A stretch of 39,046 nt of DNA from CAYJBP01 sp964368605 (GTDB taxonomy: Bacteria > Bacillota > Dehalobacteriia > UBA4068): assembly GCA_964368605.1 (NCBI GenBank), contig CAYJBP010000009.1:1-39046 (forward strand), in the 5' to 3' direction. Shown piece after piece: positions 16,801 to 24,639 of the stretch; position 1 is the first letter of the stretch, and every line of letters begins with the position of its first letter. The notes below the pieces were generated by a model. That model was not told where the DNA came from and did not search any database. It worked only from the letters and a program-made list of their open reading frames with translations. The translations under genes were made by a program, and so were the position numbers.

Positions 16801-17705
16801 TGGATAAAAATCCTAAAACTGACCTGGCATGGGATATAGAAAGCTATCTTAACTATTTAATAGTTGAAAAGTCTTTATCCGAACATACCATTGCTGCTTA
16901 TGAAAATGATTTGCAACAATTTTTAAATTTTTGCCTAATGGTAAATATCAGCAAATCACCTGCTATACAGCGTGAACATATTAGTAAGCATATTCATAGT
17001 TTACATGATCAAGATAAAACACCTACTACAATTTCACGCCATTTAGCTGCTATTAAGGGGTTTTGTACTTTTATTTGCAATGAGTATGGGCTTGAGGATA
17101 ATCCCAGCACCAATATAAAACGCCCGCGTTTAGACAAATACTTGCCACAGGTTTTATCTATAGAGCAGGTAGATGCCCTTTTACTATTACCGGATACCGA
17201 AACAGCTCGTGGCCAAAGGGATAAGGCAATGTTAGAGATGATTTATGCCTGCGGTTTTCGAGTTTCGGAATTGCTTAATATAACTTTATATGATATTAAT
17301 CAGGATTTAGGTTTTGTTCGCTGCCTTGGTAAGCGCGAAAAAGAGCGTATTGTTCCCATTGGCAAAACTGCCCTTATCGCTTTAGAAGCATATTGTGCCT
17401 GGGGACGTAATCAATTATTAAAGCAGGGCAAAGCTCAGGAATTGTTTTTGAATAAAAATGGTCAAGCTCTTACACGCCAAGGGTTTTGGAAAATAATCAA
17501 GGCCTATGGTAAAATCATTAATATTGATCTTACACCGCATACAATGCGCCATTCTGTGGCAACTCATCTGCTGGCAAATGGGGCAGATTTGCGCCTAGTA
17601 CAGGATTTTTTAGGGCATAGTGATATTACGACCACTCAAATTTATACTCATATAGCCGATAATCATTTACGACAAGTTTATGCAAAGAATCATCCACGCT
17701 CTTAA
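16801..17705 (+). CDS. xerD: Tyrosine recombinase XerD/XerC type
   Basis: Site-specific tyrosine recombinase that resolves chromosome dimers at dif sites during division. The length from ATG 16801 is 301 aa, normal for XerC/XerD. A longer in-frame extension upstream has no support, while CGAGGAAAAAA directly precedes this ATG. An N-terminal SAM-like core-binding domain (about 10-95) is followed by the catalytic domain with all six active residues visible: R154 in CGFRVSELL, K178, H247 and R250 in HTMRH, H273 in LGHSDI, and the nucleophile Y282 in TQIYTHI. No second recombinase gene or mobile-element context is nearby, so a housekeeping role is likely. XerC versus XerD cannot be settled by eye. 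Confidence 0.88.
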
Positions 17706-17779
17706 CTATTATTGAAAATCATGATATTTAGATGATTTTATTCGATTAAATCAAATACTTTTATTTTAAAGGAGTAATA

Positions 17780-18976
17780 ATGAACGATATTTTTATAATT
17801 ATTATAATGGCATTAGGCTTAATTGTCACTTTAATAATTATCAACCAACTGATAAATCGTAATTTTGAGCAACAAAAAGCATTATTACAACAATCGATTA
17901 ATCATCAACAGCTGCAAATCCAGCAATTACGCCAAGAGATAATGGCTCATCAAAGCGAACGAAGCGAAGCATTATTATTGCAAATTAATACTTTACGTGA
18001 AAATAATGATAGCCGCATGCTAAATTTAAGAGATACAGTGGATCAAAAGCTGCTTAATTTGCAGCAAAGTAATGAGCAAAACTTACAATTAATTCGCCAC
18101 ACTGTTGATGAAAAATTAGAGCAAACCCTAGGTAAGCGCTTAGGTAATTCGTTTGCCTTGGTTAGCGAGAATTTAGAGCAAGTCCATCGCGGCTTGGGCG
18201 AAATGCAAAATTTGGCTAAAGGGGTAGGAGATTTAAAAAAAGTTTTATCAAATGTTAAAAATCGTGGTATTTTAGGTGAAATGCAATTAGAGCGACTACT
18301 GAGCGATATGCTTAGCCCTTATCAATATCGCAGTAACATTGCTGTTAACCCCCAAAATAATTGGCGTGTTGAATTTGCCATCTGCTTGCCTGGCCAGGAC
18401 GAAAGCCATCCTTTATATCTGCCAATTGATGCAAAATTTCCATTAACTGATTATGAGCTACTCCTAGATGCCGAGGAGGCCGGTGATGGTGAAGCTATGC
18501 TTTTAGCCGGCAAAAATTTGGAAACAAGAATTAAAGCCTTTGCCAAAGATATTTCCGATAAATATATTTGCCCACCTTATACCACAGATTTTGCGATTAT
18601 GTTTTTACCTTTAGAAGGACTGTATAGTGAATTAGCACGCCGCCCTGCTCTTTTGGAAATTTTACAAAAACAGTATCACATAATTCCGGCCGGGCCGGTC
18701 AGTTTAGCTGCTTTATTAAATAGTCTGCAAATGGGCTTTCGCAGTTTGGCAATCGAGGCCCATGCCCAAGAAGTATGGCATATTTTAGCAGATGTTAAGT
18801 CTGGATTTAATGATTTTGGCTTATTATTACAAAAAACACAAAAGAAATTGCAGGAAGCCAGTAATAGTATTGATAATGCAGCACGAAAAAGTCGCAATAT
18901 CGAGCGAAGCCTGCGTAGGGTAGGGGAGGAACAATCAGAACAGAATATTCGACTAATAAATGAAGATGAAGAGTAG
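17780..18976 (+). CDS. rmuC: DNA recombination protein RmuC family
   Basis: RmuC-family proteins limit inversions at short inverted repeats and are thought to be nuclease-related. A single membrane helix (about residues 3-24) anchors the N-terminus. A Gln-rich coiled coil runs to about 115, and the RmuC domain follows, with KNRGILGEMQLERLLSDML, LPIDAKFPLTDYELL and FAIMFLPLEGLYSEL. The length is 398 aa. AAAGGAG lies before the ATG. The gene is 74 bp downstream of xerD and in the same direction. A short AAAATCAT/ATGATTTT inverted repeat lies between them without a T-run, so read-through is possible. Confidence 0.92.
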   Translation: MNDIFIIIIMALGLIVTLIIINQLINRNFEQQKALLQQSINHQQLQIQQLRQEIMAHQSERSEALLLQINTLRENNDSRMLNLRDTVDQKLLNLQQSNEQNLQLIRHTVDEKLEQTLGKRLGNSFALVSENLEQVHRGLGEMQNLAKGVGDLKKVLSNVKNRGILGEMQLERLLSDMLSPYQYRSNIAVNPQNNWRVEFAICLPGQDESHPLYLPIDAKFPLTDYELLLDAEEAGDGEAMLLAGKNLETRIKAFAKDISDKYICPPYTTDFAIMFLPLEGLYSELARRPALLEILQKQYHIIPAGPVSLAALLNSLQMGFRSLAIEAHAQEVWHILADVKSGFNDFGLLLQKTQKKLQEASNSIDNAARKSRNIERSLRRVGEEQSEQNIRLINEDEE

Positions 18977-19136
18977 AGTTACTTATTTATAGTTAAGTCT
19001 TTTATATAATTAGCCTTATAAATTCAAAACTGCATCAACTATTTTTTCTATCGCTATATAAAAAAGGTTTAATATAAAATATCTTGGCTAAGAGTTAACA
19101 TATAAGCAACTAATGATAATACAATATTTTTTCGAC

Positions 19137-19236
19137 NNNNNNNNNNNNNNNNNNNNNNNNNNNNNNNNNNNNNNNNNNNNNNNNNNNNNNNNNNNNNNNN
19201 NNNNNNNNNNNNNNNNNNNNNNNNNNNNNNNNNNNN
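19137..19236. other. Assembly gap (100 N)
   Basis: Exactly 100 unknown bases, the conventional spacer for a scaffold gap of unestimated size. Genes on either side appear complete, but any gene in the gap is invisible. Confidence 0.98.
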
Positions 19237-19294
19237 ATGAGGATAAATGATTATAAATTGCTCTATATGGGCAATCAAAATAGAGGAGGATAAG

Positions 19295-20053
19295 ATGGTA
19301 AAACTAATTTCCTGGAATGTAAATGGCGTTAGAGCAATGGTAAAAAAGGGTGCTATGGAGCAAATAATTGATCAAAATCCGGATGTTTTTTGCATTCAAG
19401 AAATAAAGGCTAAGCCAGAGCAGGTCCCTACAGACTTAACTAATTGGCAGGGGTATCATCCTTTTATTTGCTCAGCAGAGCGCCCCGGTTATAGCGGCGT
19501 AGCAACATTTAGCCGTGCAAATCCTCTAAGTACCAGCTATGGGCTGGGTATTGAGCGTTTTGATATCGAAGGACGGGTGTTAATTAATGAGTTTACCGAT
19601 TTTACGGTATTTAATTGTTATTATCCAAATGGCGGTGGCAGCAAAGAACGCTTACAATATAAAATGGATTTTTATGATGATATGTTAGCCTGGGCAAAAG
19701 ATTATAAAAAGCCTTTGATTATTTGTGGTGATGTAAATACTGCTCATCAAGCTATTGATTTGGCTAGACCTAAAGAAAATGAAAAATCGACAGGCTTTTT
19801 GCCGATGGAGCGAGAATGGATTGATAATTTAATTGGTGCCGGATTTGTAGACACCTTTAGGTTATTTAATCAAGATGGAGGTAACTACAGCTGGTGGGAT
19901 ATGAAAACCAGAGCTAGAGATCGTAATATAGGTTGGCGCATCGATTATTTCTTTATTAGCGAAGATTTGGTACCAAGGGTAAAAGCAGCACAAATTTTAC
20001 CGGACATTTTAGGTTCTGACCATTGCCCTGTTACGCTGGAACTGGACTTTTAA
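19295..20053 (+). CDS. xth: Exonuclease III-family AP endonuclease
   Basis: Cuts DNA 5' of abasic sites in base excision repair. From ATG 19295, placed after GAGGAGGATAAG, the protein has 252 aa. Family motifs are complete: SWNVNGVRA (6-14), IQEIKAK with metal ligand E36, YSGVATFSR, NCYYPNGG, GDVNTAH with D146 and N148, WRIDYFFIS, and the C-terminal GSDHCPV with catalytic D242-H243. An in-frame extension to 19247 is not supported by a ribosome binding site. The gene begins just after an assembly gap, so its promoter may be missing. It could equally be called exoA. Confidence 0.94.
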   Translation: MVKLISWNVNGVRAMVKKGAMEQIIDQNPDVFCIQEIKAKPEQVPTDLTNWQGYHPFICSAERPGYSGVATFSRANPLSTSYGLGIERFDIEGRVLINEFTDFTVFNCYYPNGGGSKERLQYKMDFYDDMLAWAKDYKKPLIICGDVNTAHQAIDLARPKENEKSTGFLPMEREWIDNLIGAGFVDTFRLFNQDGGNYSWWDMKTRARDRNIGWRIDYFFISEDLVPRVKAAQILPDILGSDHCPVTLELDF

Positions 20054-20106
20054 ACTGTTAATTGCGATATAAATGCGGAACAACAATGATGAAATGAGGG
20101 CTAAAC

Positions 20107-21231
20107 ATGACTATCAATACACAGAACTCATCAAAACTTGGTTTTGGACTAATGCGCTTACCTAAAAAAAATGATCAATTCGATTTAGAGCAAATTAAAC
20201 AAATGATAGATGATTATTTAGCTGCAGGTTTAAACTATTTTGACACCGCATATGCTTATTTAGGCTCTGAAGAAATTGCCAGAAAAGTTTTGGTAGAGCG
20301 CTATCCGCGGCAAGACTATTTTTTGACCACAAAATTGCCTATTTGGGAAATGAAGTCTGCTGACGACGCTGATAAGTTTTTTGCAGAGCAACTTGAGCGT
20401 GCAGGCGTAGATTATTTTGATAATTATATGTTGCATAGCATCACAACCGAAGCGCATTATGCCGGATATGAAAAATTTTCCTGTTTTCAGTGGGGTATAG
20501 CTAAAAAAGCAGCAGGCCTAATTAAACATTTTGGCATATCTTTTCATGGGAACCCGCCACTCTTAGAGCAAATTTTAGATGAGCATCCGGAAATAGAATT
20601 TGTCCAAATTCAAGTAAATTATTTGGATTGGGATAGTAAAGTAATTTACTCAGGAGAATTATATAAACTTTTACGTAAGCGAAATATGCCAATTATAATT
20701 ATGGAACCGGTTAAAGGTGGACTTTTAGCAAATGTAAGCGCTGAAGTAAATGATTTATTCAATACTGTTCATCCTGGAAAATCAGCTGCTGCCTGGGCAT
20801 TGTCTTATGCGGCATCTCTTGACGGGGTAATTACCGTTTTAAGCGGCATGTCTAATTTAGAGCAAATGACCGATAATTTAGCGACATTCACTAATTTTCA
20901 AGCATTTAGCGAAACTGAATACCAAACGATTGAGCAAGTAATTAATTTAATGCGCAAAAATAAATTAATCGATTGCACTGATTGCAAATATTGTTTAAAG
21001 TCCTGCCCGCAAAATATCAATATTCCGCAAATATTTAATATTATTAATAGTTTTCGTACAACAGGTTATGATCGGATTATTCACTTAATGTACAAGGATA
21101 CTATACCCCAAAATAATAATGCCTCAGCATGCATTGCCTGCGCCAAATGTGAGCAGCAATGTCCACAGCACTTGCCAATCAGCAAACTAATGGCAGAAAG
21201 TGCTGCAATTTTAAGCAAAGATTTAGCTTAA
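20107..21231 (+). CDS. Aldo/keto reductase with two C-terminal [4Fe-4S] motifs
   Basis: A 374-aa fusion. The first ~280 residues are an aldo/keto reductase barrel (GFGLMRLP, YFDTAYAY with the catalytic Tyr, TTKLP with the Lys, VQIQVNYLDWD, MEPVKGGLL). These enzymes normally transfer hydride between NAD(P)H and carbonyl compounds. The C-terminus has two ferredoxin-like cysteine sets: C290, C293, C296, C300-Pro and C342, C345, C348, C352-Pro. This architecture is common in anaerobes and suggests that electrons can pass to or from a ferredoxin-type partner. The substrate is unknown. GAGGG precedes the ATG. The downstream 21232-21420 stretch is AT-rich with no clear feature. Confidence 0.88.
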   Translation: MTINTQNSSKLGFGLMRLPKKNDQFDLEQIKQMIDDYLAAGLNYFDTAYAYLGSEEIARKVLVERYPRQDYFLTTKLPIWEMKSADDADKFFAEQLERAGVDYFDNYMLHSITTEAHYAGYEKFSCFQWGIAKKAAGLIKHFGISFHGNPPLLEQILDEHPEIEFVQIQVNYLDWDSKVIYSGELYKLLRKRNMPIIIMEPVKGGLLANVSAEVNDLFNTVHPGKSAAAWALSYAASLDGVITVLSGMSNLEQMTDNLATFTNFQAFSETEYQTIEQVINLMRKNKLIDCTDCKYCLKSCPQNINIPQIFNIINSFRTTGYDRIIHLMYKDTIPQNNNASACIACAKCEQQCPQHLPISKLMAESAAILSKDLA

Positions 21232-21420
21232 GAGGATTTAAATCATAGCAGTAATTTTGATTAAAGATTAAAATTATATCCTAGAGGTTAAAGTTAAGCC
21301 TAGGTTATTTGCTAATTATTATACAAGAATCAGTTTATTTATATATTGAAGCAAATACAGAAGAACCATGCACTAAGTGTTAGTTATAAGTATCAAATTT
21401 GATTAAGAGGAGTTGTAAGT

Positions 21421-21741
21421 ATGCTTACCATTTTGCTGTACTTTTTTATTTTTATTGCGGTTATTGATATAGCCTTAATAATTTGTTTATTTGCTTGCCC
21501 ACCGGGTAAATTGCAAAAAATAATATTTTATTTTTTAAGTATATTTGTGATCATAATTTCTTTAATTGATTTTGTAAGCCAAGCTAGCAATAATATTTTG
21601 GGCAAAATTATAGGATTAATGCCTGCAGTTATAGCCTTAATAGCAGCTATTGGCTATACCAAAAATATTAAAGTTATTCTAATGAAAATTCTACTTATTG
21701 TAGCTGTAATAATTAATGCCTTGTCAATGATGCTTTTTTAA
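21421..21741 (+). CDS. Small integral membrane protein
   Basis: I do not recognise this 106-aa protein. About four hydrophobic helices fill almost the whole chain: ILLYFFIFIAVIDIALIICL, then IIFYFLSIFVIIISLIDF, GLMPAVIALIAAIGY, and ILLIVAVIINALSMML at the end. Short polar loops (CPPGKLQK and TKNIKVILMK) separate them. AGAGGAG before the ATG shows it is translated. It lies 37 bp upstream of miaB in the same direction and may share its transcript, but nothing links it functionally. Confidence 0.65.
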   Translation: MLTILLYFFIFIAVIDIALIICLFACPPGKLQKIIFYFLSIFVIIISLIDFVSQASNNILGKIIGLMPAVIALIAAIGYTKNIKVILMKILLIVAVIINALSMMLF

Positions 21742-21778
21742 TCAGTATTAAATTTTGTAATAAAGGGTAGGGGACTAT

Positions 21779-23113
21779 ATGCAGTATTATATTCAAACTT
21801 TTGGCTGTCAGATGAATGAAAATGATAGCATGATTATGCGATCTATTTTAAAAAAAATGGATTATACTGAAACGACAGTGCTTGAAAATGCCGATATTAT
21901 TATTGTAAATACATGTTGCGTGCGGCAAAACGCCGAAAATAAAGCTATCGGTTTTATTGGCAACCTTAAAAAACTTAAAGCGGCAAATAAGTCTTTAACT
22001 ATAGTTGTAAGTGGCTGTATGGTTCAAAAACATGGCACAACACAGGAACTTTTGAAAAAGGCCAAGCATATTGGGGTTCTTATTGGTACTTTTGCCTTAC
22101 CGCGTTTAGGGCAATATATAATTAATTATCAAAGTAATGGCCAAGTTATTGTAGATATCGAAGAAAATTATGATAATACTGATGCTCAAACAGAAAATAA
22201 TTTAGCAGAGAACTCTTTTCAGGCCAAGATAAATATCATTTATGGTTGTAATAATTTTTGTAGCTATTGTATTATACCTTATGTAAGAGGCAGGGAAAGA
22301 AGCAGAGCTCCACATTTAATTATGCAAGAAGTAACTGATCTTGTCGCTAATGGAATTACTGAAATTCAGCTTTTAGGTCAGAATGTAAATTCATATGGTA
22401 AAGATTTTGCAGATAAAAAATGGACATTTAATCAATTATTGACAGAGCTAGATAGTATAGAAGGACTGCGTAGAGTGCGTTTTATGACTTCGCATCCAAA
22501 AGACATTGATTTGGATTTGATCAAAACAATTTCGAATTCGAATAAAATTTGCCATCATTTGCATTTACCAATTCAATCCGGTAATGATAATCAATTAGAG
22601 GCTATGAATAGAGGCTATATATCATCATACTATACAGGGTTGCTGCAATTTATTCGCCATTTAATTCCGGATATAGCTATAACAACCGATATTATCATTG
22701 GATTTCCCGGCGAAACAGATGAGGATTTTGCTAAAACTTTAGCCTATATTAAGGAATGCCAATTTGATGCCGTATATGCATTTTTGTACTCTAAACGCAG
22801 TGGCACCCCGGCAGGAGATATGCTTAATCAAGTTAGCGAGCAGCAAAAAAGGGAAAGAATGCAGGCCTTTTTAGAAATGCAAAATGAAGTTAGCTTAAGT
22901 AAAAACCTCGCCTTAATTGGTAAAAGACAAACAGTATTAGTTGAGGGTGTCAGCAAGAATAATTCTAAAAATTTAAGCGGGCGTACCGATGGAAACAAGA
23001 TTGTTGTATTAGCTGCCGATTCAAAAATCAAGCCTGGCGATTATATCGAGGTTGAAATTACAAGTGCACAAACTTGGAATTTAGAGGGTAAATATTTGAA
23101 TCATATTTATTAA
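21779..23113 (+). CDS. miaB: tRNA methylthiotransferase MiaB
   Basis: This radical-SAM enzyme adds the 2-methylthio group to i6A37 in tRNAs reading codons that start with U. The 444-aa protein has the three parts of the family. The N-terminal UPF0004 domain carries cluster cysteines C10 (TFGCQMN), C46/C47 (NTCCVR) and C80 (SGCMVQ). The radical-SAM core carries YGCNNFCSYC (C157, C161, C164). A C-terminal TRAM domain spans about 378-444. The motif TFGCQMNENDS favours MiaB over the ribosomal RimO or MtaB members. The start codon follows GGTAGGGGACT. A hairpin follows the stop. The prenyltransferase miaA is not in the window. Confidence 0.95.
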   Translation: MQYYIQTFGCQMNENDSMIMRSILKKMDYTETTVLENADIIIVNTCCVRQNAENKAIGFIGNLKKLKAANKSLTIVVSGCMVQKHGTTQELLKKAKHIGVLIGTFALPRLGQYIINYQSNGQVIVDIEENYDNTDAQTENNLAENSFQAKINIIYGCNNFCSYCIIPYVRGRERSRAPHLIMQEVTDLVANGITEIQLLGQNVNSYGKDFADKKWTFNQLLTELDSIEGLRRVRFMTSHPKDIDLDLIKTISNSNKICHHLHLPIQSGNDNQLEAMNRGYISSYYTGLLQFIRHLIPDIAITTDIIIGFPGETDEDFAKTLAYIKECQFDAVYAFLYSKRSGTPAGDMLNQVSEQQKRERMQAFLEMQNEVSLSKNLALIGKRQTVLVEGVSKNNSKNLSGRTDGNKIVVLAADSKIKPGDYIEVEITSAQTWNLEGKYLNHIY

Positions 23114-23122
23114 TATAGGATT

Positions 23123-23160
23123 AGTAAACAATAGTAGCATTGCTATTGTTTACTTTATTA
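23123..23160 (+). terminator. Terminator after miaB
   Basis: AGTAAACAATAG (23123-23134) pairs perfectly with CTATTGTTTACT (23143-23154) around an 8-nt loop, then TTATTATT. The long stem compensates for a broken T-run. Confidence 0.65.
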
Positions 23161-23221
23161 TTAAGTTTACATAATCTGTATTATCGGAACTAAGTTTGAT
23201 AATAATTAGACTTATATTAAT

Positions 23222-23321
23222 NNNNNNNNNNNNNNNNNNNNNNNNNNNNNNNNNNNNNNNNNNNNNNNNNNNNNNNNNNNNNNNNNNNNNNNNNNNNNNN
23301 NNNNNNNNNNNNNNNNNNNNN
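23222..23321. other. Assembly gap (100 N)
   Basis: A second run of exactly 100 unknown bases, between the miaB terminator and the end of yneA. It may hide genes downstream of yneA. Confidence 0.98.
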
Positions 23322-23417
23322 AAAAATGAATATATAATACTTATTATTTTTAAATATAGCCTTTATGTATATAAAAAATACAATTAAATAATAAGCTGTG
23401 CTTAATTATTAACAATG

Positions 23418-23726
23418 TTAATCTGCTAATGTATATGGAATATAGATTATTTGGCCGGGATGAATTATGGACGTAGTTAAGCCATTAATTTTTTTAACCT
23501 CATATATTGCTTTGCGTATATCCTGATCAAAGCTGCAATTTTCGCTTACCAGACTCCATAAACTATCATTGTTGCTCACAACTATTTTTTGCAATTGATT
23601 AACTTGGCTATAATCTGCTGCATCTGCTTCTCCCTGGGCATTGTTAAAAAGCACACATATAAATAATACTATTACTGATAGCAATATGCAACGACCTTTG
23701 CGTAATCTTTTATTTTTCAAATTCAT
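23418..23726 (-). CDS. yneA: YneA-like SOS cell-division inhibitor (LysM protein)
   Basis: A 102-aa protein with a basic N-terminus, one membrane helix (about 14-28, ILLSVIVLFICVLF) and a LysM domain at about 46-98 (QKIVVSNNDSLWSLV to HPGQIIYIPY). LysM binds peptidoglycan. In Bacillus subtilis a protein of the same size and layout, YneA, is encoded divergently from lexA and blocks division after DNA damage. The same arrangement is seen here, with a LexA box placed inside the promoter. The name rests on architecture, context and regulation, since the sequence itself is short and variable. GAGGAGGAT precedes the start. Neighbours downstream are hidden by the gap. Confidence 0.82.
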   Translation of the reverse strand: MNLKNKRLRKGRCILLSVIVLFICVLFNNAQGEADAADYSQVNQLQKIVVSNNDSLWSLVSENCSFDQDIRKAIYEVKKINGLTTSIIHPGQIIYIPYTLAD

Positions 23727-23766
23727 CTTAAATCCTCCTCATTGGAATAATACTTGCATAATAAAG

Positions 23767-23780
23767 CGAACGATTGTTTC
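23767..23780 (+). promoter_or_regulatory. LexA box 1
   Basis: CGAACGATTGTTTC is close to the Bacillota SOS box CGAACRNRYGTTYC. It lies in the leader of yneA, downstream of its predicted start of transcription. Confidence 0.75.
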
Positions 23781-23781
23781 G

Positions 23782-23795
23782 CGAACTTTTGTTCT
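23782..23795 (+). promoter_or_regulatory. LexA box 2
   Basis: CGAACTTTTGTTCT has the perfect GAAC-N4-GTTC core. Only 1 bp separates it from box 1, so two LexA dimers could bind side by side. Confidence 0.82.
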
Positions 23796-23805
23796 ATCTA
23801 TTTGC

Positions 23806-23834
23806 ATTATAACAGAACAAAAGTTCGTTGTCAA
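23806..23834 (-). promoter_or_regulatory. Consensus promoter of yneA
   Basis: On the minus strand TTGACA (23834-23829), a 17-bp spacer and TATAAT (23811-23806) are all exact consensus. LexA box 3 fills the spacer, so the promoter should be very strong once LexA is cleaved and tightly shut otherwise. Confidence 0.88.
23814..23827 (+). promoter_or_regulatory. LexA box 3
   Basis: AGAACAAAAGTTCG has the perfect GAAC-N4-GTTC core and lies between the -35 and -10 of the yneA promoter. Confidence 0.85.
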
Positions 23835-23843
23835 TAGTTTTTT

Positions 23844-23857
23844 AGAACAAATGTTTG
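23844..23857 (+). promoter_or_regulatory. LexA box 4
   Basis: AGAACAAATGTTTG has one mismatch in the core (GTTT). It overlaps the -35 of the lexA promoter, giving autoregulation. Confidence 0.72.
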
Positions 23858-23883
23858 CTTTTTTGCGAACTATATGCTATAAT
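23855..23883 (+). promoter_or_regulatory. Promoter of lexA
   Basis: TTGCTT (23855-23860), a 17-bp spacer and TATAAT (23878-23883) preceded by TGC. The extended -10 compensates for the imperfect -35. LexA box 4 overlaps the -35 by 3 bp. Confidence 0.75.
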
Positions 23884-23925
23884 AGTATTAACGAGGGAAA
23901 AAACGGTAATTTATAGGAGGTTTTT

Positions 23926-24543
23926 ATGGTATATGAAAATTTAACAAAGCGTCAAGCTGCTATTTTAGATTTTATTAAGCAAGAAATTAAAGAAAAAGGC
24001 TATCCTCCTGCTGTACGGGAAATTGGCTTAGCTGTGGGGCTTAGCTCGCCCTCTACAGTTCATTCTCATTTGCATAATTTGGAATTATTAGGTTATATTC
24101 GTCGTGATAAATCCAAGCCACGAGCATTGGAAATTCTTGACAATAGCTCTACCCTGCCCAGCCATGAAATAGTTGAAATACCAATCTTAGGTTCAATTCA
24201 GGCCGGTTTACCAGCTTTAGCCGAGGAAAACCTTGAAGATACTTTTCCTATGCCTTTAGATTATGTTCAATCCAATAAGCAGTTGTTTATGCTGCATGTT
24301 AAAGGCGAAAGTATGATCGATGCAGGTATTTTTGATGGCGATTTGTTAATTGTTGAAGAGGCTAATTCAGCACGCAATGGGGAAATTATTGTTGCCATGG
24401 TTGATGATGATGCTACTGTAAAAACATTTTATAAGGAAAAAGACTATATCAGATTACAGCCGGAAAATAGCTCTATGGATGATATTATTGTCCCTGATGC
24501 TAAAATTATTGGTAAGCCAATCGGTCTTTTTAGGCGTTTTTAA
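23926..24543 (+). CDS. lexA: SOS repressor LexA
   Basis: LexA represses DNA-damage genes and cleaves itself when stimulated by RecA filaments. The 205-aa protein has an N-terminal winged helix-turn-helix (KRQAAILDFI, then VGLSSPSTVHSHLHNLE) and the C-terminal S24 peptidase fold. The cleavage site is A93-G94 in SIQAGLPA, and the catalytic pair is S129 (GESM) and K166 (ATVK), all intact. AGGAGG lies before the ATG. The control region it shares with yneA holds four LexA boxes, so it represses itself. A perfect 16-bp hairpin follows. Confidence 0.97.
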   Translation: MVYENLTKRQAAILDFIKQEIKEKGYPPAVREIGLAVGLSSPSTVHSHLHNLELLGYIRRDKSKPRALEILDNSSTLPSHEIVEIPILGSIQAGLPALAEENLEDTFPMPLDYVQSNKQLFMLHVKGESMIDAGIFDGDLLIVEEANSARNGEIIVAMVDDDATVKTFYKEKDYIRLQPENSSMDDIIVPDAKIIGKPIGLFRRF

Positions 24544-24545
24544 CA

Positions 24546-24591
24546 TAAAAACAGTTGTCGATAAAGTGTACTTTTTCGACAACTGTTTTTA
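24546..24591. terminator. Bidirectional terminator between lexA and etfA
   Basis: TAAAAACAGTTGTCGA (24546-24561) pairs perfectly with 24576-24591 around a 14-nt loop. A- and T-runs on the two sides let it end transcripts from both lexA and the convergent etfA operon. Confidence 0.88.
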
Positions 24592-24639
24592 TATCAAATA
24601 TAATGTAGTTATTTAAACAATGTAGTCCTTTGGTTTATA

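Noticed and set aside
16801..17705. Tyrosine recombinase as an integrase of a mobile element
   Set aside because: Length, motifs and housekeeping neighbours fit XerC/D. No attachment repeats or phage genes are nearby.
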